Shown piece after piece: positions 15,180-24,347 of a stretch of DNA of 64,000 nucleotides. Under the pieces are notes generated by a model. That model searched no databases, had not been told where the DNA came from, and saw nothing but the letters and a program-made list of their open reading frames with translations. The DNA is taken from NCBI GenBank assembly GCA_964494805.1, contig CAZBST010000003.1:124001-188000 (forward strand), written 5' to 3'. Positions within the stretch are counted from its first letter, which is position 1. Each line of letters begins with the position of its first letter. The position numbers and the translations under genes are program-made. The DNA comes from CAIYOL01 sp964494805. GTDB taxonomy: Bacteria; Planctomycetota; Phycisphaerae; Sedimentisphaerales; Anaerobacaceae.

Positions 15180-16350
15180 TTACTTTGGGGCGAATTTTCT
15201 GCGATAGTCCAAAGGGCTCATTCCGCTTTGTTGCTTGAAATAACGAGAGATATTATTAGATGTATCGGGGTAACCCAATAGCTTTGCAATCTGGGATACG
15301 GATAAATTTGTACCAATCAGCATATTAGCCATCTGATTAACGCGGGCATATTTGATTTCATCGTGAACCGAGTGATCAAGGGCTTTTCGGAAATGCTGCT
15401 CGAGGGCCCTTCGCGACAGGCTCACCTCCTTAGCGACATCGCCGACCTGGAGGACTTCTCTTGAATGCCTGCGAATGAAGCTGATGGCTTGAGCGACGGT
15501 TTTGTCTTCGATGGCCATAATGTCCGTTGATTGTCTGGTTACGACGTGCAAAGGAAAGATAGTGACTTCTTTTTCATTTTTCGCTATTTTTTGGTCTTTC
15601 ATTAGCTTATCGAGAACTTCGGCGGCTTCGTAGCCGGCTCTTTCAGTACTTAAAACTATGCTTGATAACTGAGGATAAGAGAAATTGCAGATTAATTCGT
15701 CGTTGTCAACACCGAGAATAGCGACGTCGTCTGGGACTTTGCATTCTGCGATTTTACAGGCCGCCAGGACATTCAGACCCCGGTCGTCGTTACAAGCCAT
15801 CAGGGCAACAGGTTTGGGCAAAGATTTGAGCCAAGCGACGATGAAGGACAGTTCCTTAGTCGGTTTGCGGAAGTGCTTTGCTTTGGGCTGGCGGTAAATG
15901 GAAGTTTGGAAGCCGGCCTTGGCGAGGGTGCGTTTGAAGCCATCGCACTTTTGCTGGGACCAAATCATATCGTCAAAGCCGCACGAAACTCGTAAAGCCT
16001 CGTTCCATAAAATATTCAGCGGCCATATGACCAGCTCCGACTTCATTTGTAAGCAAGGGATACGCCCTGCGTCTGGGCTTGTACTCTGGGCCATGAATGA
16101 TGGCGGGAATGCCGAGATTAACAATGCTGTCAATTAAATGCTGGTCCCATGAGTGGACAATAAAGCCATCCGCATCGAGGTCTTTGAACCATTTTTGAGA
16201 TTTTTTTATTCCCTGCCTGTAGAATTCCGGCTCCATATAGCATAGCCAAGGCCCGTGGAGATTGGAATACTGGATAATGCCGTATAGCAACCCCCTTCCG
16301 AAGCTTCTTGACCTTTCGATGATCAATATGACTTTGGGAATTTTTAACAT
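15180..16350 (-). pseudogene. XylR/LacI-AraC type transcription regulator, frameshifted
   Basis: The 5' part (ATG at 16350) encodes a periplasmic-binding-protein-like start (IIERSRSFGRGLLYGIIQY, then GHMAAEYFMERGFTSF) and hits TGA at 15975-15973. The rest of the protein continues in the next frame (CGFDDMIWSQQKCDGFKRTL, ACNDDRGLNVLAACK, VAILGVDND), and the C-terminus is an AraC-type double HTH (VSLSRRALEQHFRKAL, SVSQIAKLLGYPDTSN). The change of frame lies close to 15984, with one base too many or two missing. The fused product would be about 390 residues, the normal size for XylR-type sugar regulators. It is either a real inactivating mutation or a sequence error; programmed shifting has no supporting slippery site. 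Confidence 0.75.
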
Positions 16351-16431
16351 AAATAATTTGCTTTTACTGTACCTTTATTTGTTGCGCCTGCAAGGATTAT
16401 GCGCAAAATGACGTTTTTTTTAAGAAAAATA

Positions 16432-16461
16432 ATGACATTTAAGACCAGAACTGGTTATAAT
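16432..16461 (+). promoter_or_regulatory. Putative promoter with a palindromic operator between its boxes
   Basis: ATGACA (16432-16437), an 18-base spacer and TATAAT (16456-16461); a second TATAAT lies at 16463. The spacer contains ACCAG-AA-CTGGT (16444-16455), a perfect inverted repeat placed where a bound repressor would block RNA polymerase. The predicted leader to the LamG gene is about 190 nt. Confidence 0.5.
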
Positions 16462-16514
16462 GTATAATATAGATGTTTTTATACGAGCGAGTGCGCCATA
16501 AGCAAATTAACGCT

Positions 16515-16563
16515 GATGAGAGAATGGCTGTGCACACTGCGTTACGGAGTTAATTCTCTTATC
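16515..16563 (+). promoter_or_regulatory. Stable hairpin in the 5' leader of the LamG gene
   Basis: GATGAGAGAAT (16515-16525) pairs with ATTCTCTTATC (16553-16563) over 11 bp with one G-U, enclosing a 27-base loop. No T-run follows, so it is not a terminator; it may be an mRNA-stabilising or regulatory element. Confidence 0.45.
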
Positions 16564-16662
16564 AAGTAGAACAAGGGCGCTGTGAGGAAGAAGAGGAAGG
16601 TGTTTATTAGCGTGAAGCCAAAAAGCAAATAATCATTTATGGTCTTTTTTAGGAGGAATATC

Positions 16663-19600
16663 ATGTATAAAAAATTTCTGTTTTTAACTTCTTTTGTTTT
16701 GGTGCTAACTCTGGCGTATAGCAGCTACGGCGCTACCGATGGCTACGCGCCAAAGCCTGACCCGGAGAGCTGGCGGTTTGTCCCGGTGGCAACGGGGCCA
16801 AACACAATTTATATGAAGGCAACGCCTGCTATAGACGTGAACAATCCACCCGCAAAGTACTACTTCGAATGCATCGAGGACGGCAATAAAAGCAGCGGCT
16901 GGGTATCAGATGCGAATTACACGGTTACGGGCCTTACTCCGGGCGCCACGTATTCGTTCAGGGTCATAGCATGTGATGATAATGGCGGTGACCCCAATAC
17001 TCAGAGTCACTGGTCGAGAACCACTCCATCTGCAACCACCGATCTTGACACTAGTCCTCCTGTGCTCAAGCTGGACCTCAACTATGACCCAAACAATGAT
17101 GATGCAAACACCCAACTAAGCTTTACTAAATTTATCATACCGGACAGCGGCAGTGAAGTAAATGGCGTCGTAATCGACCTTGAAGGGGAGATTACATCAG
17201 CCCGACGTGAAGACCCTTGTGGTGCAATGGAGATGTATGATAAGTTCTTCGGCTCAGTCGTGCCTGACCCGTGCTGGTATTCCCCAAAAGCCGGCGAGAG
17301 AATTTATCGTGATTTTATCTATGGGATAACTCCGAGCAGCATTACAATCACGCTATGGGGCCTGGGGGTCGATCGAGACTGCAATATAACGATATGGGCA
17401 TATGATAGCGGTAGCGCGGGAGAGGTCAATCGAGTCGCGGAGTGGTATGCCAACGGCACATATATTTTTGACACCAACTTCACAGGTGGTACGGCGGGCT
17501 ATCCTCTCTTTGATAACCAACCTCCTGCAGGCTGGCAAGATTTATATAAGTACGCCTTTAGCGGAAGAGCCACGTCAGATGCATTGGGTAGAATCATCCT
17601 GACAAGCAAGAGGGACCCCGAGGGTGCTGAGGGGCAGCCTTTTTCTTTTGTCAACGCCTTAAGGGTGGAGCCTAACAACCTCTCGCAAACATTCATCCCG
17701 ACACCATATGCCCATCGTCCTGTGCCGTTTGACGGCACAGAAGACGTGCTCGTAAATACAGAACTCAAATGGAGAAATGGCGACGGTGTTGTAACCCACC
17801 AATTATATCTCGGCACCAATTCTAGCGATGTGAATGACGCCAACACCGTTTATCAGGGCCCTGGCGTGCTAATTTACGCATCAAGCGCTACTAACCCCTA
17901 TGACCCTTATGGTGCTACCGGCTTCCTCGCTTTAGACACAACCTACTACTGGCGTGTAGATGAGGTCAATGCTGCACCCGCAACCTACAAAGGTGAGGTC
18001 TGGAGCCTTACGACAGGTCCGAATTCTCTCGTGGACAATTTCTATACGGCCTATGGTGCTTCCTACCCTGATAGGCTGAGGGATACATGGAAGGATTATT
18101 GGACACAGGATCCTCCCTATACCGGCGCGACAGTTTACCCTGTGACGGACCCGAATCACGGCGGTCTACTGGAACCAAATGATCAGTCGATGAGGTATTT
18201 GTACGAGAATCAATACGACCCATACTACTCTGAGGCCAGAGCGGATCTCGGTACCGGAACTGGTAAATTGAATATCGACCCGAACTGGCTTGGGATGAAC
18301 GCTAAATCACTGGTGCTGTGGTTCTATGGCACAGCAACCAATGACGCCAATCAGCAGATGTATGTGAAAGTAACCGATGGCGACAACCCGGCAAATACCG
18401 GGAAAGTGGACTACCCCTACATGAGCGAAATAAGAGAAGAAGAATGGCATGAGTGGAATATCGACCTGGCATTGCTTGATGCCTGTGGTGTAGATCTGAC
18501 CAATGTTGCGCAAGTTACTATCGGCTTCGGTGACGGTACCCCGGCTGAAGATGATAGTATCGAGGATGTCGTGTACTTCGACGATATCCAGCTGTATACA
18601 ACCAGGTGTGCTCTTGTAGAGCGTTCAGACTATTTTGCCAATCTCGACTTCGCTCCGAGCGGTGAGTTTCCCGGGGACTGCGTGATAGACTATCAAGAGA
18701 TTGATGAGATGGGAAGCGCCTGGCTTAACGGGGATCTGGTCATTGCAACGAAGAACCCGGGCGATACTAATCTTGTTGTGTACTACCCGTTTGACGAGGG
18801 AGACGGCAATAGGGTGTATAGCCATCCAGATTTGGACCATCCTGATGTTTGCGATACTAAATGGACCGGGACTTTCTGGAATAGCCGCAATCCTCCGGGA
18901 TATTATGGCACCACATGGGGAGGACCCGGTTCACCCATAAGCGAGGCCAACTGCGTCTACCTGAGCGGCGAGCAGGGCGGCAGGATTCAGTGTGGAACAA
19001 CCTTTGGAGATCTGGCTCTCGGAATCGGAACCGGTAAAGTCTATCCCGATGATGTTAACGCAATAACTCTGTCTATCTGGGCCAAGTGGTTAGGACCACG
19101 CTACTGGGACTCCTATCTCCTTGCCAAGGGTCAGGGTTTGATGGGTAAAAGAGGCGGCTGGAGTGAAGGCAAGATGATATGGACATTCTGGTATAATGGC
19201 GGTACGGGTGGTAGTTTTGGTCTCGGGCACTATTCATCTGGCGATCCGTTGACACCGGATTTGTATTCCCCGGGAAATATAGTGACTCCATTTATCGGCC
19301 AATGGGTACACTTAGCCGCCACGTTTCCGCATCCTTCGGGAGACCCTGCAGACCCGAACAGCCACGCCAAGCTCTATTTCAATGGCGGCGAAGTATCTGA
19401 TGGGCCGTGGAGATTCAGCGAAGGGGATGACCCCAACATATTTTTGACAATAGGCCAAACCAACGATCAAAATGCCTGGCCTGACGGTCCTGCAGTCTTT
19501 TATGGGTACCTCGACGAAGCCCGTATCTACAACCGTGTTCTGGAACCCAATGAGATAGGATACCTGGCTGATGCGGACCCTGAAGACGGCGAACTGTGGG

Positions 19601-19761
19601 TTGCGATATCGTCACCCGCTAATGTGACCGATGTTAATGAAATAGCTCCATATCAAGGTGAACAACCAAAAGGCCAAAGAAGGATTAACTTTAAGGACTT
19701 TGCCGTTCTGGTAAACGAATGGCTTACCGAGGAGATGTTCCCGCCTTCCCATCGTCAGTGA
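16663..19761 (+). CDS. Secreted LamG-domain surface protein with WL-type C-terminal tail
   Basis: 1032 residues. The ATG at 16663 was chosen because AGGAGG ends six bases upstream. Signal peptide 1-25. Order: Fn3-like domain (about 30-125, ending SRTTPSATTD); an unassigned beta domain with the VVPDPCWYSPKAGERIYRDF segment (126-345); Fn3-like domain (349-449, YYWRVDEV); jelly-roll domain (456-645, SLVLWFYG, WHEWNIDL, VYFDDIQLY); LamG/concanavalin-like domain (702-969, starting VVYYPFDEGDG and ending YGYLDEARIYNR); and the C-terminal motif INFKDFAVLVNEWL. Likely a glycan-binding surface protein. A paralogue lies at 53364. Confidence 0.8.
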   Translation: MYKKFLFLTSFVLVLTLAYSSYGATDGYAPKPDPESWRFVPVATGPNTIYMKATPAIDVNNPPAKYYFECIEDGNKSSGWVSDANYTVTGLTPGATYSFRVIACDDNGGDPNTQSHWSRTTPSATTDLDTSPPVLKLDLNYDPNNDDANTQLSFTKFIIPDSGSEVNGVVIDLEGEITSARREDPCGAMEMYDKFFGSVVPDPCWYSPKAGERIYRDFIYGITPSSITITLWGLGVDRDCNITIWAYDSGSAGEVNRVAEWYANGTYIFDTNFTGGTAGYPLFDNQPPAGWQDLYKYAFSGRATSDALGRIILTSKRDPEGAEGQPFSFVNALRVEPNNLSQTFIPTPYAHRPVPFDGTEDVLVNTELKWRNGDGVVTHQLYLGTNSSDVNDANTVYQGPGVLIYASSATNPYDPYGATGFLALDTTYYWRVDEVNAAPATYKGEVWSLTTGPNSLVDNFYTAYGASYPDRLRDTWKDYWTQDPPYTGATVYPVTDPNHGGLLEPNDQSMRYLYENQYDPYYSEARADLGTGTGKLNIDPNWLGMNAKSLVLWFYGTATNDANQQMYVKVTDGDNPANTGKVDYPYMSEIREEEWHEWNIDLALLDACGVDLTNVAQVTIGFGDGTPAEDDSIEDVVYFDDIQLYTTRCALVERSDYFANLDFAPSGEFPGDCVIDYQEIDEMGSAWLNGDLVIATKNPGDTNLVVYYPFDEGDGNRVYSHPDLDHPDVCDTKWTGTFWNSRNPPGYYGTTWGGPGSPISEANCVYLSGEQGGRIQCGTTFGDLALGIGTGKVYPDDVNAITLSIWAKWLGPRYWDSYLLAKGQGLMGKRGGWSEGKMIWTFWYNGGTGGSFGLGHYSSGDPLTPDLYSPGNIVTPFIGQWVHLAATFPHPSGDPADPNSHAKLYFNGGEVSDGPWRFSEGDDPNIFLTIGQTNDQNAWPDGPAVFYGYLDEARIYNRVLEPNEIGYLADADPEDGELWVAISSPANVTDVNEIAPYQGEQPKGQRRINFKDFAVLVNEWLTEEMFPPSHRQ

Positions 19762-19797
19762 TTTGATGCGGGAACGACCATAAAGACTCGTACCAAT

Positions 19798-19836
19798 CCG
19801 GGGCCTATACTAATCGGTATAGGCCCCGGTTGTTTT
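19798..19836 (+). terminator. Rho-independent terminator
   Basis: 13-bp stem CCGGGGCCTATAC (19798-19810) with GTATAGGCCCCGG (19817-19829), 6-base loop, then TTGTTTTT. It ends the LamG gene. Confidence 0.92.
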
Positions 19837-19938
19837 TGTATAGCGGGTAAAAGATGACGAAGCGAAATATAAGCCTGTCGTCAAGATAAAGGGGCTAATC
19901 ATAAAGGAAGTCGATTTGGTTTTTGCTTCTGGTTTTGT

Positions 19939-22338
19939 TTATAAGGATTGTTGCTGTGGGTTGTCTTGTGTTTGCAGATTTGCCGGTTTGTTTGGTTCTG
20001 CGGGTTGCTGAGGCGGTGGCGGGGGTGTGCCGCCGAGGGCGATTGCCATATCGCGAACGAGCTTGCTCGAATCGTATTTGGTGGCCCAATCGAGGACCTT
20101 AGTGAAATTGTCACCCTGGTTTTTGGCCAGCAGATAAATAGCTATTAAACGGGCTGGCCAGTGAGTGTCATTGAGATTTTCGGAGAGCGCGTTTAGAAAA
20201 TCGTAGCCCAGCGGCATAGAAGTCATATCAGCCATAGTATGCACCTTAACGACCCAATCATCATGTGTGAGGTTATGTACGAGTGCGGATTTCAGCAAAG
20301 GCGGCATCCAGTCGGCATATATAAATTTGTAAGGCGGCTCACGGCCAGCCATTGCATACTGCTCCATAAGAAGGCCGACAAAAAGCTGAGCGGTTTTAAT
20401 TTTTTGGCCCTGCTGGCCTTTTGTCAGTGAACTTAGTCGGTTTTGCAAGAACCTTCCGGTGAGTTTGATTCCGGAACGTTTTATGGTGATGGTGGCTGGT
20501 TTTAAGTCGGGTATGCCGCTGATTATTCGGCCATCATCGGTGATTACAGGGTCAAGATAAGCGGTAAATTCTATATCAACAGATGCCTGTGGATATGTAA
20601 GCAGCATCTGTCTAAGCTCTGCGGTGGGCAGGTGTAAAGGGACAAAGATAGTGCTGCCGGGCTTGATGGGTGAGGCAGGCCTAATTTTAACAGATGCGAG
20701 GTTGGGGAGATATTTATTGAGGTCACCGGTAAGATTGGCGTCAACCCTTAGACGGCCTGTGAATAACCCATCATCGGAGACCACGAGCGGCTCAGAAGAG
20801 TTATTTGTTATTGCGATAGTGCTATCGAAGTTGGTACCATAAGCAAAGTCGCTGCCTCGAAAGTTCAGGCGGACAGAAATAATTTTATCCGGTTTAACAA
20901 ATGCAGGGACAACAGCTTCTCCGAAGGAATTTCTTAAGGATGCCAAGATTATATCGGGGTCAATCGGTGGAATATATTCTCCGCCATTATGGCTCAGAAT
21001 TTCTCTGGCGAGTTCTGCCTCGAGCGAGCCCGGGTTTATGGTGATTGCCGACTTTAAGTTTTCTATAGCTGAATCCCTTTCTCCCTGTGTCAGTTGAATA
21101 ATCGCCAGCGTTAAATCGGCGATTTGGTTATGCTCAGAATTATCGATAAGCGTTTTGGCCCAGTTTATTTGTTCGTTCATCACAAGCGCATAAGCCAAAA
21201 TAGCGGAGGCCGTTGGTGAGTTTGGTTCAGCTGAGTAAACCTTGTTGGCCCAGTGGAGCGCTTTGTTTGCATCTGGTGAGGCAAAACAATAAAACCAGGC
21301 GATATCCTGACTGTCGATTGCCGAGGGTTGTGTATTGATTTTTTCCTCGATGGCGCTGAGTATCCGGCCTGCCTGTTCGGTGTTGCCGATTTTCGCAGCC
21401 GCTTTGGCGGCAATAGCTTCTGTGAGCAGGTCAAATCGCCCGCTCTGGTGGAGCTGAGAGGCGATTTGCAAGCAGTTGTGCTGGTTTCGCTTGGTGTTGT
21501 AGCTGCTGAGCATCCAGGGGAGATAGATATGTGGCGGCAGTTCCTGCGAAGGGTAAAGATAAGCGAATAACTCGGCGCAGTATTTGTAAGCATCCGCGGC
21601 GGTCTCATAAAGCTGAATCTGTTGAGCGTATTGTGCAAAGGCCAGGGCTGCATCTAAATTGAACGGATTTTCGCCCAACACTAATCTCAGGTTCTCAAGA
21701 TATATCGCCGGTGATATCTGTTCAGGGGCAAGCTCAACCAATTTTGCGAAGGCCAGCTTATTGTAGTTATTACTGTTGTAGGCCTGTATAAAGTAAGCTT
21801 GAGCGGTATTGGCATCAGCTTTTTCAGCCACCAACAACCCAAGCAGGGTAGCTAACTCGGAATCGAAACAGGCATTTTTACCGCCTAAATTCCCTAACAA
21901 GTCTCTGAGGAGCTGCTCTCGCTGCTCACGAGAATCTAAGCGTTCGAGCAGATACTGAACCGCTTGTCGAGCCGGCTCAAAGTCGGCAGATTTATCTAAG
22001 TATCTCGCAAGCGAGTTATACACCATCTCAGAGTAGTCCTGTTCAGGGTGCTGGGTGATGAGCTTAATCAGTAGAGGATGAACGTAGTTAGTACTACCAC
22101 CCAGTTCCGTTGTGGCAGTTAGGAAAATAACCGCCTGTTCGATTTTTGGTCCGTTAATATCTTCGGTTTCCTCGACTGTGCTCGAGGCGGGGTTGGCCAG
22201 CTCATAAGCTATTTCATAGAATTTTCGGCCAATAGAGGGTGAAAGGATCTGTTCTGATTCCAAAGTGGCTTGAGCCCGGGCCAAAGAGGAACAGAAGAAA
22301 AGCGTCAAAAAAAGCCTAAAAGACCACTTTTTAAGCAT
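19939..22338 (-). CDS. Secreted/periplasmic TPR-repeat protein, unknown function
   Basis: 799 residues with a clear signal peptide (LFLTLFFCSSLARA). Residues about 60-440 are helical tetratricopeptide-like repeats (LYETAADAYKYCAELF, NKALHWANKVYSAEP, IENLKSAITINPGSLEAELA). The middle (about 480-620) looks like a beta-sandwich segment (RLNFRGSDFAYGTNFDSTIA, TIFVPLHLPTAELRQ), and the end is Pro/Gln-rich. Probably a scaffold in an envelope complex; no enzyme motif was seen. It is transcribed divergently from murJ, and GGAG lies seven bases before the ATG. The nearby prepilin and surface genes suggest an envelope role, but this is inference. Confidence 0.6.
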   Translation of the reverse strand: MLKKWSFRLFLTLFFCSSLARAQATLESEQILSPSIGRKFYEIAYELANPASSTVEETEDINGPKIEQAVIFLTATTELGGSTNYVHPLLIKLITQHPEQDYSEMVYNSLARYLDKSADFEPARQAVQYLLERLDSREQREQLLRDLLGNLGGKNACFDSELATLLGLLVAEKADANTAQAYFIQAYNSNNYNKLAFAKLVELAPEQISPAIYLENLRLVLGENPFNLDAALAFAQYAQQIQLYETAADAYKYCAELFAYLYPSQELPPHIYLPWMLSSYNTKRNQHNCLQIASQLHQSGRFDLLTEAIAAKAAAKIGNTEQAGRILSAIEEKINTQPSAIDSQDIAWFYCFASPDANKALHWANKVYSAEPNSPTASAILAYALVMNEQINWAKTLIDNSEHNQIADLTLAIIQLTQGERDSAIENLKSAITINPGSLEAELAREILSHNGGEYIPPIDPDIILASLRNSFGEAVVPAFVKPDKIISVRLNFRGSDFAYGTNFDSTIAITNNSSEPLVVSDDGLFTGRLRVDANLTGDLNKYLPNLASVKIRPASPIKPGSTIFVPLHLPTAELRQMLLTYPQASVDIEFTAYLDPVITDDGRIISGIPDLKPATITIKRSGIKLTGRFLQNRLSSLTKGQQGQKIKTAQLFVGLLMEQYAMAGREPPYKFIYADWMPPLLKSALVHNLTHDDWVVKVHTMADMTSMPLGYDFLNALSENLNDTHWPARLIAIYLLAKNQGDNFTKVLDWATKYDSSKLVRDMAIALGGTPPPPPQQPAEPNKPANLQTQDNPQQQSL

Positions 22339-22685
22339 TTATAGTCTCCGATAAGGCGGATAGCCATCTGCGACGAAGGGCCTCAAATGCAGCAAAAAGC
22401 GTTTGGAAACCCACAAAATGGGATTCCGCCTCAAAAACGTTCATTTAATGGATATTTCGGGCAATTGCTCTATGTGCTTTAGGTATTATATACGGTTGAA
22501 GCATCGATTTTTTTATGCCCTTTAATTCCTCGATTCCGCCTGGGACAAGCTTTTTTGGTTTATTTTTCGATTATACGAGCGATTTGTTCAGTGGTGCGAG
22601 TTTATTGAATTCTGAAGAGGTTTTTTGATAATTTAATCTTTCTTTGTATCATAAGCCGAATAGTCAATTTGGAAATCTTGTTTAT
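22339..22685. other. Intergenic region between the divergent TPR gene and murJ
   Basis: No gene is supported. TTGCTC near 22465 and TATATA near 22487 have promoter-like spacing and point toward murJ. The murJ leader would be about 190 nt. No strong hairpin was found. Confidence 0.35.
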
Positions 22686-24338
22686 ATGAACACAAAAATC
22701 CACGATGAACATACGGAACGGGAACACTTCTTCAGTTCCGCCAAAACAGTTGCGGTCATAACTCTGATTTCACGGATATTCGGTATGCTGCGCGATATGG
22801 CTATTACATCTCTCGGTGCTAACCGGCTGACCGATGCTTACGGTCTGGCATTTATGATTCCAAACCTTTTCCGCAGATTGTTTGGAGAAGGCGCACTGGC
22901 ATCGGTCTTTGTGCCGGTGTTTACCGAAACAACCGAAAAGGATGGTTTTGAAAAAGCGTCTAAACTTTTCGCCAATTCGCTGGGGCTATTAGCGGTATTT
23001 TTGGCAGTAATTATGTTAATAGGGCAGATTGTTTTTGTGGTAATTGCTTTGCTGCCAGGCCCAGCGGACAGAAAATTTCTTATGGTGCTTGCGACCATAA
23101 TGTTTCCCTATATGCTGACGGTATGTCTTTTGGCGCTCGGGTCTGCAACGATGAACTGCAGGGGACATTTTACATTTCCTGCGGCAGCTCCAATCATTTT
23201 TAATATTTTCGGTATTGTGGCAGCGTGGTGGCTCGCACCTGTTTTGCAAGATAATCTGCAAGGTCGGCTGTTGATTGTAGCGTTTAGTGTAGTGACGGCT
23301 GGTGTTACGCAGCTAATAGCGGTGTTGTGGCTTTTACATAAAAGCGGCTTTACGGTAATACCTCATCTAAGACCTATCGAGGCGGGAATACGGCCTATGC
23401 TCAGACTGCTCGGTCCTATGCTTTTAAGTCTCGGATTTTTGCAGATATCGGAGCTTTTTCAAGGCGCAATAGCATGGTCGCTGACGGCAACGGAGACATC
23501 AAAAACATTTAATCTTTTCGGCTGGGCAATTTCCTGTCCCCTGACGGCGGGCGTTATTACGCGATGGAACGCGGCAAAGGCGTTATACCAGTTTCCGATG
23601 GGTGTGCTGGCGATACCGCTGGGCGTGGCAGTCTTTCCGCTGCTGAGCAGGTATGCCGCGAGAGGTGACACGATAAATCTTCGAGAGAGCATAAACAGGG
23701 CGCTTCGGCTGTCGCTGATGGAGGGGATGGCGACAGGTGTAGGCTTGTATATATTAGCTGAGCCGATTATGAAATTGATTTATGCCCGCCGTAATTTCAC
23801 ACCCGAAGATGCGATAGGGGCGGCCTTTGTGCTTAAAATGTATTCGCTGGGAATGTGGGCGTATTGCAGTTATCAAATTCTCGTAAGGGCATTTTATTCA
23901 CTGAAGGACACAAAAACACCAGTGAAGGTATCATGTGTGCTGGTGTTTTTCAACATAGCGTTGATTTTCAGCACAATATGGATACCGAGGTTTGAAGCAG
24001 GGGCCTTTGGGTTATCAACGGCTGCTACATTTGCGCTCAATTCGGCGATTCTTATGTATCTGCTGCGGAGACGGCTGGGGCTTTCCGGAGGTCGAAAAAT
24101 ACTGATAAGTGTTGCCCGTACGATTGTTGGCTGTGCGGTTATGGTGGGGGTGGTGTATCTATTGCGGTATCAGCTTGGGGATGTGCGGAACTGGGTTGTG
24201 GTTACGGTCTGTGTACCGGCCGGCGCAATTAGCTTTTTTGCGGTGGTGTGGCTTCTTGGGGCACCTGAACTGGGAGAATTGATGGGCGGCATAAAAGCTA
24301 CGAGAGAACCGGAAACGACCATTTCTCAGCAGCAATAA
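22686..24338 (+). CDS. murJ: MurJ-type lipid II flippase
   Basis: 550 residues from the ATG at 22686; an upstream in-frame TTG at 22644 is less likely. The start STAK-like segment FFSSAKTVAVITLISRIFGMLRDM, here split as SSAKTVAVITLISR and FGMLRDM, and NLFRRLFGEGALASVFVPVF are signature regions of the MurJ/MviN branch of the MOP exporter superfamily. There are about 13-14 hydrophobic helices. MurJ flips undecaprenyl-linked peptidoglycan precursor (lipid II) across the inner membrane. The convergent rodA gene ends nine bases away, so two cell-wall genes are paired tail to tail. This is evidence for peptidoglycan synthesis in this organism. Confidence 0.93.
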   Translation: MNTKIHDEHTEREHFFSSAKTVAVITLISRIFGMLRDMAITSLGANRLTDAYGLAFMIPNLFRRLFGEGALASVFVPVFTETTEKDGFEKASKLFANSLGLLAVFLAVIMLIGQIVFVVIALLPGPADRKFLMVLATIMFPYMLTVCLLALGSATMNCRGHFTFPAAAPIIFNIFGIVAAWWLAPVLQDNLQGRLLIVAFSVVTAGVTQLIAVLWLLHKSGFTVIPHLRPIEAGIRPMLRLLGPMLLSLGFLQISELFQGAIAWSLTATETSKTFNLFGWAISCPLTAGVITRWNAAKALYQFPMGVLAIPLGVAVFPLLSRYAARGDTINLRESINRALRLSLMEGMATGVGLYILAEPIMKLIYARRNFTPEDAIGAAFVLKMYSLGMWAYCSYQILVRAFYSLKDTKTPVKVSCVLVFFNIALIFSTIWIPRFEAGAFGLSTAATFALNSAILMYLLRRRLGLSGGRKILISVARTIVGCAVMVGVVYLLRYQLGDVRNWVVVTVCVPAGAISFFAVVWLLGAPELGELMGGIKATREPETTISQQQ

Positions 24339-24347
24339 GAGGGCTAC

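Noticed and set aside
15973..16133. Programmed frameshift in the regulator gene
   Set aside because: No slippery heptamer or stimulatory structure was found at the junction; mutation or sequence error is more likely.
22644..22685. Upstream TTG start for murJ
   Set aside because: The extra 14 residues are not hydrophobic and do not resemble MurJ N-termini; the ATG at 22686 is preferred.
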